Shown here in pieces: positions 1 to 8,241 of a stretch of DNA of 20,613 bases; position 1 is the stretch's first letter; every line of letters begins with the position of its first letter. Under the pieces are notes generated by a model. The model searched no databases, had not been told where the DNA came from, and saw only the letters and a program-made list of their open reading frames with translations. Made by a program: the position numbers and the translations under genes. This DNA comes from an uncultured Verrucomicrobiales bacterium (GTDB taxonomy: Bacteria > Verrucomicrobiota > Verrucomicrobiia > Verrucomicrobiales > Akkermansiaceae): positions 1-20,613 of the forward strand of contig CALBJX010000043.1 of the NCBI GenBank assembly GCA_937893015.1. The letters run 5' to 3'.

Positions 1-292
1 CTGCCGCCCCGCCGACCTCATCAAGCCCGGCATGCAGGACCTGCGCGACAAGCTCGCCGCCAAGGGGCTGCCCGTCACGGATGAGAACTGCGTCATCTAC
101 GCCATGTTCCCCCAGCAGCTGGAAGACTACTACGCCGGCAAGAAGCCCGAGCCGCCGACCGCCAAGAAGGAAGAGAACTTCGGCGCTCCCGTTTCTCTCT
201 CCACCGTCGGTATCTCCGCCGCCATCTCCGGCCGCGACATGAAGCTCAACATCATGGGCCGCGAGTACGACGTGCACATCGAGGAAAAGTAA
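1..292 (+). CDS. Biotin-dependent carboxylase carboxyltransferase subunit, C-terminal end (partial)
   Basis: The 5' part lies outside the window; the reading frame is open from base 2 to the TAA at 290-292 (96 codons visible). The residues match the conserved C-terminal carboxylase region of the pyruvate carboxylase subunit B / oxaloacetate decarboxylase alpha family: RPADLIKPG near the start, then a segment reading VIYAMFPQQLEDYY, then a linker. Members transfer CO2 between biotin and pyruvate/oxaloacetate in the cytoplasm. The protein stops at GREYDVHIEEK, just where a fused biotinyl (BCCP) domain would begin, and no MKM biotinylation motif is present. The biotin carrier is therefore probably a separate polypeptide. 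A strong terminator follows at once. The family call is fairly secure; the exact substrate is not. Confidence 0.8.
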   Translation, partial: CRPADLIKPGMQDLRDKLAAKGLPVTDENCVIYAMFPQQLEDYYAGKKPEPPTAKKEENFGAPVSLSTVGISAAISGRDMKLNIMGREYDVHIEEK

Positions 293-316
293 CATCTTTT
301 CCCGCAACAAGTTTCA

Positions 317-349
317 ACGGCCTGACGTGAAAACGTCAGGCCGTTTTTT
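317..349 (+). terminator. Rho-independent terminator after the carboxylase gene
   Basis: A perfect 12-bp stem (ACGGCCTGACGT at 317-328, ACGTCAGGCCGT at 333-344) closes on a GAAA tetraloop and runs into a T-tract. It sits 25 nt after the carboxylase stop. It also lies between convergent genes, so it may stop transcription from the minus-strand nucleotidyltransferase genes too, although the U-tract on that strand is poor. Confidence 0.9.
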
Positions 350-363
350 ATACGCAGAGGTGT

Positions 364-1137
364 TCAGCTCATCACCACGCGGCGGAAGAAGTCATTGAGC
401 GGAGCTTCATCGGGCTCGGGGAAGGTACGCCAATCGGGGATGAGGGCGTGCAGCGCGGCGATTTCGCGCTCGATGTAGGCGAGGGCGTGTGGGCGCGGGG
501 CTCCGCAAGCTTTCTCCGTGCTGCCGTTGCGGAGGGCGAGCAGGGTGTCGACCTCCTCCTCCATGTCGGCGGGGAGCAGGGCACGGCGCAGGGTGTCGAA
601 GGGAACGGGCGCGGGGCGGCGCTCCTGCATCACCCAGCGGGCGGCGAGCAGGGGGCGGATGGCATAGAAATACTCTTTGTAGGGCGGCTCGGGCATAGAG
701 AGGTAACGCTTGAAGGTGCCCTCCGCCATGCCCAGATAGCGCCCCGCCAGCCGCTCAGGGTGCATGACGCTGCGGATGACGGCGCGGAACTCCTCCTCCC
801 AAGGGCTTGCCATGTAGCGGATGGGGGAGTCGCACCACTCGAAGATGGTGAGGTGGGAGCGCTGCGCCATGCCGAGGGCTTTTCTCATATCCCAGCCGTT
901 GATGTCGTAGACCTCGTTGAGCTCCCACTCGATGGTGTCGCGCGGCGGGCGGATGGTGAGGTAGCGCCCCGCGGGGTGGTAGTACACGCAGCGCACGTCG
1001 TAGTCGCTGTCCTGCGAGGCGTAACCCCAGGCGCGGCTGCCGGATTCCACCGCCAGCAAGAGACGGCAGTCGTGGTGCTCGCAGAGCTCATCAAGCTTGG
1101 CGAGGATGGCGGCGCGGATATCAGGCGCGGCGTTCAT
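364..1137 (-). CDS. RlaP/COG3541-type predicted nucleotidyltransferase (downstream paralogue)
   Basis: A DNA polymerase beta-superfamily nucleotidyltransferase of the COG3541/PF10127 (RlaP, YcgL-like) type, 257 aa from the chosen start. The nucleotide-binding motif GSRAWGYASQDSDYDVR lies at about residues 33-49, with the metal-binding Asp pair as D-x-D. Downstream segments such as CDSPIRY and KEYFYAIRPLLAARWVMQ fit the family's helical part. The frame is open to an upstream ATG at 1200, but those 21 extra residues are low-complexity and overlap the upstream gene; the ATG at 1137 starts the family fold and overlaps the upstream stop by 17 nt, which suggests translational coupling. No clear Shine-Dalgarno is visible at either start. 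RlaP-type enzymes are predicted to act on RNA ends in RNA-repair clusters; the substrate here is unknown. Confidence 0.8.
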   Translation of the reverse strand: MNAAPDIRAAILAKLDELCEHHDCRLLLAVESGSRAWGYASQDSDYDVRCVYYHPAGRYLTIRPPRDTIEWELNEVYDINGWDMRKALGMAQRSHLTIFEWCDSPIRYMASPWEEEFRAVIRSVMHPERLAGRYLGMAEGTFKRYLSMPEPPYKEYFYAIRPLLAARWVMQERRPAPVPFDTLRRALLPADMEEEVDTLLALRNGSTEKACGAPRPHALAYIEREIAALHALIPDWRTFPEPDEAPLNDFFRRVVMS

Positions 1138-2191
1138 GGTGCAGGCGGATGCGGAGCTCGGCGAGCTCTCGGAGCAGTTTTTCTGTGTGTGGGGGTTCAT
1201 CGGGTAGGTCGGATTGTTCGAAAAGGTCTTTTAAGTCGCGGATTTCCTGCTCGGCTTGGGCGCAGAGCTCGGAGTAGGGGAGAACGCCCGCGCGGATGTC
1301 GCGCAGGAAGGCGTTGTCCCACGTGCGGCGCACATGGATGCGCCCCTCTGTGGCGATTTCTCTCGCGGTATGCAGCAGGCGGAAGACGTGTGCCATGTGT
1401 TTGACATCGTAGTTGCCCTCGTCTTCGGGCAGGGTTGCGGCGGTGTTCAGGCGAGCGGCGTTGCGATTCTCCTGCCACTCGCGGTATTGTTTCACGGAGC
1501 GGCGGTGGGCGCGGAATTCTTCTGTGTCCACGCTCAGGTAGGCGAGAAAGGGGGCATCCTGCGGCAGCGCAGGGGTGATGACATTCATGCCGTCCTTGCC
1601 GAAGAGCCCGTGCGCACTCGGGTGGAGGTACAGGGCCCACAGGTTCACCGTGCCCGTGGGGGCGGCGGCTAACTCCGTGAGCGCGAGCCCGCGCCCCGTC
1701 GCCCACGCGAGGAGCGGCGTGCTCCGCCCGCCTTCTAACACGGCGGCGAAGTCCGCGAGTGCGCGAGGGGCGGGTTCGTGCTGCACGGCCTTGTCATGCA
1801 CGATGCGGATACGTTTCAGCTGGGAGAGGGCATTCTGTGTGTAGGTGCCGTAGCAGCGTTGGGAGAGCAGGGAACGCCCCGCAAAGAACTCCCGCAACCA
1901 CGGCTCGCAGAAAAGCTCCTGCTCCTGCCCCATGCAGGCCCACAGCTCCAGCGCCCCGCTGTTGTTGAGCATCAGTTGGCGGCAGAACTCCCCCAGCTCT
2001 GTGTACTGGATGTCGTGCTTCTCATCCTGTACGGTGGTGGGGGCTGCACCCGTGAGCACATCGGGCAGGGGTGCGAGATACACGCCTTTGATATCCTCAT
2101 CGCTCGCGGGCGTTTCCAAGCCGTATGCCTTGCTGCCGCCGATGCAGCGCAGGCAGATGAAGGGTGCAATGCTGTCGAGAGTATACATCAT
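1121..2191 (-). CDS. RlaP/COG3541-type predicted nucleotidyltransferase (upstream paralogue)
   Basis: A 356-aa second member of the PF10127 nucleotidyltransferase family. It shows the motif GGSKAYGLETPASDEDIKGVY at residues 18-38, with Asp31 and Asp33 as the likely metal ligands. The C-terminal helical part KHMAHVFRLLHTAREI is typical of the family. It starts with a tandem ATG at 2191/2188, behind a good promoter (2204-2232) that leaves only a few nucleotides of leader. The downstream paralogue overlaps its 3' end, so the two form one operon and may work as a pair. They are divergent from the RADAR operon, with about 200 nt between the two starts. The family assignment is strong; a role in RNA end repair or modification is inferred from the family and from the neighbourhood. 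Confidence 0.85.
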   Translation of the reverse strand: MMYTLDSIAPFICLRCIGGSKAYGLETPASDEDIKGVYLAPLPDVLTGAAPTTVQDEKHDIQYTELGEFCRQLMLNNSGALELWACMGQEQELFCEPWLREFFAGRSLLSQRCYGTYTQNALSQLKRIRIVHDKAVQHEPAPRALADFAAVLEGGRSTPLLAWATGRGLALTELAAAPTGTVNLWALYLHPSAHGLFGKDGMNVITPALPQDAPFLAYLSVDTEEFRAHRRSVKQYREWQENRNAARLNTAATLPEDEGNYDVKHMAHVFRLLHTAREIATEGRIHVRRTWDNAFLRDIRAGVLPYSELCAQAEQEIRDLKDLFEQSDLPDEPPHTEKLLRELAELRIRLHHERRA

Positions 2192-2203
2192 AGGGATGCC
2201 GTC

Positions 2204-2232
2204 TTCATACCACGGAAGCCCGCGGGAGTCAA
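2204..2232 (-). promoter_or_regulatory. Sigma70-type promoter for the nucleotidyltransferase pair
   Basis: Read on the minus strand: TTGACT (2232-2227), a 17-nt spacer, then TATGAA (2209-2204). The predicted start of transcription is about 6 nt before the ATG at 2191, so the mRNA would be nearly leaderless, in keeping with the absence of a Shine-Dalgarno. Confidence 0.6.
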
Positions 2233-2322
2233 GCGTTTCCGCTGAGACTTCGTACGAGAGGTCGTTCGGCGGTAGAGATGTTAGGTGTCATTCACCCAAT
2301 AAAACTGTTGTTTTGTCTTGTC

Positions 2323-2352
2323 TTGTGTCAGGATGAGCATAACAGATAGAAT
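2323..2352 (+). promoter_or_regulatory. Possible promoter for the RADAR operon
   Basis: TTGTGT (2323-2328), an 18-nt spacer and TAGAAT (2347-2352) lie 40 nt before the rdrA ATG. The -35 is poor, so this is a tentative call. The preceding stretch carries a repeated TTGTCT/TTGTGT run with several alternative -35 positions. Confidence 0.35.
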
Positions 2353-2392
2353 GCTGTGTTTCCCTGTTTTCCCTTTTAACGTATAGAGAATT

Positions 2393-5176
2393 ATGTTGGA
2401 TGGAGTCGAATACAATGTAGAGTTAAAAATCGGCCGTGATATCCCTGATGTCAAGGATGTCAAATCGATTATCAGTCGCCAATTGCTGTGCGAAATGGTC
2501 GCCCGCATCGAGGATGATATTTATCGGTGGAAGGGGCGTGATACATCCGTTAAATGCGGCGTTTGCGGGCGCGTGGAAGTTGGTATGCCGCAGGTCGTGA
2601 ATCATAATTATCTCATTACGGGTGTGCGCGGCAGCGGCAAGACAACGTTTCTCAACTACGTCATCTCGACACTCGTTGGCGAGCTGGACCCCTTTGTTTC
2701 GTCCGGGTACAAGGAGAACGGCAAGCTGCAGAGCCGCTATACGGCCATGCACTACATTGAGACGGAAAGAAAGAATGTGATATGCAAGCTCTTGTGTCGC
2801 TTTGATCCTTCTTCTCACGAGGTGCGCCATGGGTATTTCCTGCTGTCTGTTGTCGCTGCCATTCAGTCCAAGTTGGCGGATGTCTACTCTTCGGCCAAGA
2901 ACAACGGAGTCGCTTTTCAGGAGCATTGGAATCGTTGCAAGTCCTTTCTGAATTGTCTGGATGTCGGAATCGCCCGCTTGTCCAAAGGTCGTCTCGCGCT
3001 GTCAGATATGACGGAGGAACAGGTGAAACAGTTGCGCACCGAAAATGCGGAATTGGAGGAACAGATTCGCAGTAATTTCGCCAATGTTGTGGAGCTGTTG
3101 TGTCAACTTTGTTGTGTGGATGCCTTCATTATTTCCATCGATGATGCCGATACTCGTTCCGCTCAATGTGCGGATGTGATTGAGGATCTGCGTCTCTATG
3201 TGACACACCCCCGTCTCATTGTACTGCTCGCAGGGGATCGGGATTTGTACATGGAGCGTATCCGCGAAATCCATTTCAAGGAATACGACAAGGATTATCA
3301 CGCGGCAGATGAAAAGGGTAAAGAAGCGCGCATGAATTATGTGATGTCTCATGCCAATCAGTATTTTATTAAACAGTTCCCCGTGGAGAATCACTACGAA
3401 TTGAGGGACCTTAATTATCTTGTGCAAAAACGTGATCCTATCGTGTGCCGTTTGATTGCCAACGGCGGTAAAGGGTCGACATCCGGGTACGACGGGCGGC
3501 TTCATGAAGCTGTCAGAAAAATTTTCAGTATCATCATCAATCGCGAGGATAGGGATATTGAGGAATTTGTTTCTTTGTTTATGAGTCTGCCGATGAGAAG
3601 CATCATCCAGATTCTTAAAGGGTGGAGCTTGATGGAGGTGTGGAAAAAACTTCATGAGGTTGAAAGGAATTTGGACAATGACTTATTAAATTTCGATATC
3701 CGCAAGCAATTGTCTTCGCAGAGACGGCAGTTGCGAAATGCTGTGAAATATTCGCTGAGCCGAATTTTGTTGAGTGAAATTCGATATGGAGATTACAGTT
3801 TTGATAAACTGGATGTGGATAATCCTCGCACATATTATTCATTGCTGTTACGTCATTGTCAGAATATGAACGATACGGAACACGGGTATTTCCTTTCCGG
3901 CGATATCGGAGATAAGCAGGAGGAAAAGTATATGTCTCTTATGCTGGCCATCGCTTCTGGCAACATGCTACAGGGATTCAGTGGCTTTCTTTCCTATCTG
4001 TTGTATGGACCTGCTTCCGTATCCTTGTATGCAAAGGCTTCAGAACAGGTCGCCTCTCAGAAAAAAGATGATGTGGATTTCCTTCGCTCTGAGTTTAATC
4101 AGTATATTCATGTGCGCAGTTGGGATAGCCCGACGCGTTGGGCCAGAAATGCCAACATGATTTGGTGTCATGATCCGGAATTCGGTGGTGTTCATACCGG
4201 GATTCTTCGTTTGCGCCATAAAAAGATGGTGGAGGTATTGAATAACACGGTTATGGTTAATACTCTTCTTGATAATAATGAAGATTCATCGTATCGTGCG
4301 CTGGCTATGTTAGCTTCGATGAGTATCTCCTCGGATCGGGATAATAGCTATTTTATCTCTCTCTTTAATTTCTTGGGCTTTATTTTGAAATGCGTGCAGG
4401 TGTGTGAATCAGCAATAGAGAAAGTTCGTGAGAACTCAGATAATAAGCGTGAAATTATTGAAGACGCGGTTAAGAAATTACTGGTCGATTTGTATCCGAT
4501 AAAATCCAGCCGCAATCCTTCGTGGCTTATTAAGGAAGGTCAGACGCAGAGCTTCAATACAGCGCGTGTTCGTCTATCTAATCAGAAAAGGATGCTTGCT
4601 CAGGGGCAGATGCTAACTGAAGATGAGCTGGAGGAAATGGATGCTTTGAAGTGTTTGAAGCAAAACAGCAAGGATGTTCCGGCAATGGCTGCTCAAATTG
4701 CAACGTGGTTTATCGGTGAGGTGAGCCATGAAACCGGTAGGAATAATTTGTCCGTGCACTCCGTAGGTGATTTGTGGGCAGATATGTATTACGGGATTAA
4801 GCGCATTTGCCATAACACAAATTACAGCACCAGGCCAATAAGCGAACGTGCTTTTGGTGCATATCGTAAGCATATTGAGACATTTTATAAAGCTATTCGC
4901 TTCTTTTTTGTACATGTATGCGGTGCAAAAGCGCAACCGGGAGACATACATTCAACGCTCATGGAACATTATTTAGCCTGTATTAAAACTTTCCCCCTCA
5001 CGGAGCATTTTATGGATGCTTGTAAGATTTATAAAGAAGAGGAGAGCGTAGATAATGTTGCTCATAAAGTCGAGCAGACTCCTGTCACCAGACGTAGGCG
5101 TCGCGCATCTACTGAACCACAACCGGATCTCCCATTTTCGGGGGATAGTGATGCCTCTCAAAATGCGGAACAATGA
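2393..5176 (+). CDS. rdrA: RADAR system P-loop ATPase RdrA
   Basis: A 927-aa P-loop NTPase. Walker A is GVRGSGKTT at residues 77-85 (Lys83). Walker B is FIISIDDAD at 245-253, followed by a beta-strand LIVLLAGDRDLY (275-286) of sensor type. The remaining ~640 residues are mostly helical, and the tail (about 890-927) is basic and then acidic, low in complexity. Its size, the N-terminal position of the ATPase core, and above all the deaminase gene 17 nt downstream match RdrA of RADAR. In described systems RdrA forms a ring that docks RdrB and helps it in response to phage. The ATG at 2393 follows a weak GAGAA. Base composition is AT-richer than the flanking core genes, which suggests transfer. 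The family was assigned from architecture and partner, not by alignment. Confidence 0.85.
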   Translation: MLDGVEYNVELKIGRDIPDVKDVKSIISRQLLCEMVARIEDDIYRWKGRDTSVKCGVCGRVEVGMPQVVNHNYLITGVRGSGKTTFLNYVISTLVGELDPFVSSGYKENGKLQSRYTAMHYIETERKNVICKLLCRFDPSSHEVRHGYFLLSVVAAIQSKLADVYSSAKNNGVAFQEHWNRCKSFLNCLDVGIARLSKGRLALSDMTEEQVKQLRTENAELEEQIRSNFANVVELLCQLCCVDAFIISIDDADTRSAQCADVIEDLRLYVTHPRLIVLLAGDRDLYMERIREIHFKEYDKDYHAADEKGKEARMNYVMSHANQYFIKQFPVENHYELRDLNYLVQKRDPIVCRLIANGGKGSTSGYDGRLHEAVRKIFSIIINREDRDIEEFVSLFMSLPMRSIIQILKGWSLMEVWKKLHEVERNLDNDLLNFDIRKQLSSQRRQLRNAVKYSLSRILLSEIRYGDYSFDKLDVDNPRTYYSLLLRHCQNMNDTEHGYFLSGDIGDKQEEKYMSLMLAIASGNMLQGFSGFLSYLLYGPASVSLYAKASEQVASQKKDDVDFLRSEFNQYIHVRSWDSPTRWARNANMIWCHDPEFGGVHTGILRLRHKKMVEVLNNTVMVNTLLDNNEDSSYRALAMLASMSISSDRDNSYFISLFNFLGFILKCVQVCESAIEKVRENSDNKREIIEDAVKKLLVDLYPIKSSRNPSWLIKEGQTQSFNTARVRLSNQKRMLAQGQMLTEDELEEMDALKCLKQNSKDVPAMAAQIATWFIGEVSHETGRNNLSVHSVGDLWADMYYGIKRICHNTNYSTRPISERAFGAYRKHIETFYKAIRFFFVHVCGAKAQPGDIHSTLMEHYLACIKTFPLTEHFMDACKIYKEEESVDNVAHKVEQTPVTRRRRRASTEPQPDLPFSGDSDASQNAEQ

Positions 5177-5193
5177 TGAAGCGTTAATGTTAT

Positions 5194-8100
5194 ATGGCTG
5201 AAGTATCTACCATCCCGGCGTATGTGCTCGCCAATGAGAACCTGCTGATGTGGCTGCTGAAAAACAAGCCTGTCAGCAGGTTGCAGGAAGGCGGACGAGA
5301 TTATTTGCGGGAGTTTGTCTACGTGGATTTTCATCGTTGGAATGACACGCAGCCGGATCATGTCTTTCGGCACCGCTGGGAGTGCTTCTGCCACGAGTAC
5401 ATTGAACAAAAAAAGAAAACGGAGCTGACGTCCCGCCTTTTTCGGGATTATAGCGATATCCTGATGGAGAAGGCCTGTGCCGCGAAAGAACTTCCGGAGG
5501 AGGAAGAGGAGGAGGAACGAGCCCAAGAAAAGCCGGCGGAGTGCAGCTTGGTGCTGGCCTGCATGGAATGCCTGAAGGATGAGTATATCGAGGTGTCACA
5601 CAATGAGCTCCATGTGCGCATGTCTCACTTCGGCTGGTGGCAGAACATGATCAGCCGCATGAGTGCGCTTCCCGTAGTGGCACATGCCCGTTGGCGTTTC
5701 CGCGAAAATGTCTATGGCTCGCGGGTGTGCTCAAAAGAGCAGGATGTGTTGTTCCGTTCTGATAATTATATCGTCAGCTTTGCTGCGGAGGGGGGCATTG
5801 GGGAGAAAAGAAAAGACTTTTCCTCGATGTCTACCATGCTTTATCCATATGATGCCGGGGTGGAGAATCATATTGCGCTCCATGGGGTGAATGATTCGCA
5901 TCTCCATGTCAATCTGGTTGCGGGACCGGAGATTTGTTGGTTGCACGCCTTGCTCTATACCGATGAGGAGTGGCGGAGCATTGCGGATTCCTTCGGCAAA
6001 ATGGAGGATGTGGTGGAGCTTTTTCGTGAAATTCACACAGATTTAACACCGCAGATGATGATGGAGCATGCCACGATAGCGAAGCGACTGCGTTATCTGT
6101 TGAAAGCCTATGCGTGGGATGAGGTGGTGGAAAAACCGGGCGCAAATTCAGCCTCTCTCGAGAAGAACGGATCAATCCCGGAATATGTTTCCGTCTTACA
6201 GTGTTTGGCCATGCTGAGCAATACGGCACCTGAAGAGTGGACGGAACGGGATGTTCGTGCAGCTTTGGGGCGCCCGGAATGTATGGTTGCGGAGCCCATG
6301 ATGCTGGTGCCGGATGTGGCAGGGGAGGCTGCGTGGTTGGCGCGCGTGCTGCGGAAACAGGCAGATAATCCGGATCGCTTAGTGGAAAGAATCCTGCACT
6401 TGTATCTCCTCCTGACAAACGAGTTCGTCACATTCTCCGTCCAGCGTGATAATTTTAAAGGGTTCAAACAATTCCAAAAATATACCTATGTAGAGAAGTC
6501 CATTGTCGGACGAGAATTCTATTACGAACAGGTCTTTTACAGCTTGCATGGCCCTTCTCGCGATAGCATGACGAATTATGCCGAATTGCGTATTGCCCCC
6601 AAGGACACGGAGAAAGGCAACATGGAGAGAATCGGAGCCTTGCTGAATGGTTATCTGCGTTATGTGCGGACAAAGAATCGTGAGAGCTCATGCCCCGGGC
6701 CCATTGTCAACGCCCGTGCGGCATCGGATGATTTTATCGCATCGGCGGCTGGTCAGAGCGGGCGTTTCCCTGTGGTACATACGGATTGGTTCCGCCAATT
6801 GTTGGATGATTTGCACACCGAGCTGCAGCGCAGCGAGTCTGTCTGTCGTCTCGTGCGCCCGGTGATAGTGCTGCATCTCATCAAATTCCCGTGGGAGCGA
6901 AAGCAAGCCGTAACCTATACCTGTGAGAAAGATCGCGATAAGGCTGAGAAAAATCAAACTATGCGTTATGGGTATGTGCGCGCATCCAATTGCCGCAAGC
7001 TGGACGCTCTCAAAGAACTCTTTACCCACTACGCCGATGTGAGACAATGGGTGTGCGGTATCGATGCCGCCGCTTATGAGTTGGATACTCCGCCGGATGT
7101 TTTTTCCGTTGCTTATCGCCGCGCACGGCTGGAACTTGGTATTCCCCACGCAACGTACCATACGGGTGAGGATTTTTACCACCTTGTTTCCGGTATCCGC
7201 ACAGTGTGGGAAACCGTGGATTTATTGGAGTTTCAACGCGGTGACCGCATCGGCCATGCAACGGCACTTGGGGTAGACCCGAGTATCTGGATGCACACGA
7301 TGCCCGGGCGCGTGGCCCCTACATGCGGTGACTGGTTGCAGGATTTGGTTTTTGCGTGGAATTTGTTGCGCATCAGCAACACCCGCGGGGAATTGCAGCA
7401 GCGCCTGGAATATGATATCCGAGATTTAGCCTACAAGATATTCCGCTTGCCGCTTCTGCCTCCTTATATCCTCGGTCGCGTCTTTGCCTTGCGAAATCTG
7501 GATGTTCCCCTGCTGAAGCAGATTTTTGAAGAAACAAAGGATTATCTGGGAAAAATTGACGAGGCTAACGATATAAAAGATGTCATCAAATTCTTGAATA
7601 AGTTGCCGCAGAAAAAGGAGGCCTATTTTCTGCGCAAAGAGAGGGAATTCGGCGCGATGTATCCTTATCATAAGCGGCTCGGATTGGAGGACTTTGATAG
7701 AGAACAGGAAAAAATCTTCTTTGCCATCAGGAATGAGACGGAAGCCATCATGCGCTTGGCATACAATTGGCAGCTGGATAAAGAAACATGGGAGCGCAGT
7801 GAAGAGCGTTTGGAGGTGCCGACGGACTACTTTACGGCGGAGGAACTCGTTTTGCTGCAGCAGCTGGCCATGCGTTACCTCTCGGAGCGCGGTATCGTTA
7901 TTGAAACCCTGCCGACAAGTAACCTGCGCATCAGCCAGTACAAGGAGATGGGGCAGCACCACTCCCTGCGCTGGCTCGGGGTAGGAATCTATGAGGGGGA
8001 TAATCCGCCGCCCATCGTGTTGGGAACGGATGACCCCGGCGTCTTTGCAACGGATATCAAAGCAGAGTTCTACCACCTTTTTGCCTCGCTCTGCAAGCGC

Positions 8101-8199
8101 GGGCTCAATGCTCAGGATGCATTGGAAAAACTCGTGCGCATGGATCAATGCGGCAACCGCTACGCCTTCCGCCGTCTCGCCGGCAATAGTATCGCGTGA
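5194..8199 (+). CDS. rdrB: RADAR system adenosine deaminase RdrB
   Basis: A 1001-aa divergent metal-dependent adenosine deaminase. All ADA-superfamily landmarks are visible: the H-x-H metal pair in DSHLHVN (His236, His238), YHTGED (His656 metal, Glu659 catalytic), RIGHAT (His688) and GTDDPG (Asp946 metal, Asp947). The ~420 residues between the first two motifs are a very large insertion, as in RdrB and unlike housekeeping ADA of about 340 aa. An acidic run of seven Glu lies at 102-108. RADAR deaminases were reported to convert adenosine to inosine in RNA and, in later work, ATP/dATP to ITP/dITP during infection. The gene follows rdrA by 17 nt and is surely co-transcribed. The active site looks intact. 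No small membrane accessory protein (RdrC/RdrD type) follows. Confidence 0.88.
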   Translation: MAEVSTIPAYVLANENLLMWLLKNKPVSRLQEGGRDYLREFVYVDFHRWNDTQPDHVFRHRWECFCHEYIEQKKKTELTSRLFRDYSDILMEKACAAKELPEEEEEEERAQEKPAECSLVLACMECLKDEYIEVSHNELHVRMSHFGWWQNMISRMSALPVVAHARWRFRENVYGSRVCSKEQDVLFRSDNYIVSFAAEGGIGEKRKDFSSMSTMLYPYDAGVENHIALHGVNDSHLHVNLVAGPEICWLHALLYTDEEWRSIADSFGKMEDVVELFREIHTDLTPQMMMEHATIAKRLRYLLKAYAWDEVVEKPGANSASLEKNGSIPEYVSVLQCLAMLSNTAPEEWTERDVRAALGRPECMVAEPMMLVPDVAGEAAWLARVLRKQADNPDRLVERILHLYLLLTNEFVTFSVQRDNFKGFKQFQKYTYVEKSIVGREFYYEQVFYSLHGPSRDSMTNYAELRIAPKDTEKGNMERIGALLNGYLRYVRTKNRESSCPGPIVNARAASDDFIASAAGQSGRFPVVHTDWFRQLLDDLHTELQRSESVCRLVRPVIVLHLIKFPWERKQAVTYTCEKDRDKAEKNQTMRYGYVRASNCRKLDALKELFTHYADVRQWVCGIDAAAYELDTPPDVFSVAYRRARLELGIPHATYHTGEDFYHLVSGIRTVWETVDLLEFQRGDRIGHATALGVDPSIWMHTMPGRVAPTCGDWLQDLVFAWNLLRISNTRGELQQRLEYDIRDLAYKIFRLPLLPPYILGRVFALRNLDVPLLKQIFEETKDYLGKIDEANDIKDVIKFLNKLPQKKEAYFLRKEREFGAMYPYHKRLGLEDFDREQEKIFFAIRNETEAIMRLAYNWQLDKETWERSEERLEVPTDYFTAEELVLLQQLAMRYLSERGIVIETLPTSNLRISQYKEMGQHHSLRWLGVGIYEGDNPPPIVLGTDDPGVFATDIKAEFYHLFASLCKRGLNAQDALEKLVRMDQCGNRYAFRRLAGNSIA

Positions 8200-8229
8200 G
8201 ATATCCTTGCTGTTGCGGCGTTGCTGTGT

Positions 8230-8235
8230 TAAGCT
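8230..8235 (+). promoter_or_regulatory. Possible -10 box giving a leaderless alpha-galactosidase mRNA
   Basis: TAAGCT (8230-8235) lies 17 nt after TTGCTG (8207-8212) and 6 nt before the ATG at 8242, a spacing that would start transcription at the ATG. Both boxes match consensus poorly, so this is a weak call. Confidence 0.25.
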
Positions 8236-8241
8236 GTGGCT

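Noticed and set aside
1138..1200. The longer start of the downstream nucleotidyltransferase at 1200.
   Set aside because: The additional 21 residues are low-complexity, overlap the upstream gene by 80 nt and precede the point where the family fold begins.
448..2336. Several long plus-strand open frames opposite the two nucleotidyltransferase genes.
   Set aside because: Low-complexity Ala/Gly/Arg-rich translations; the minus-strand frames contain the GS-x-DxD nucleotidyltransferase motifs.
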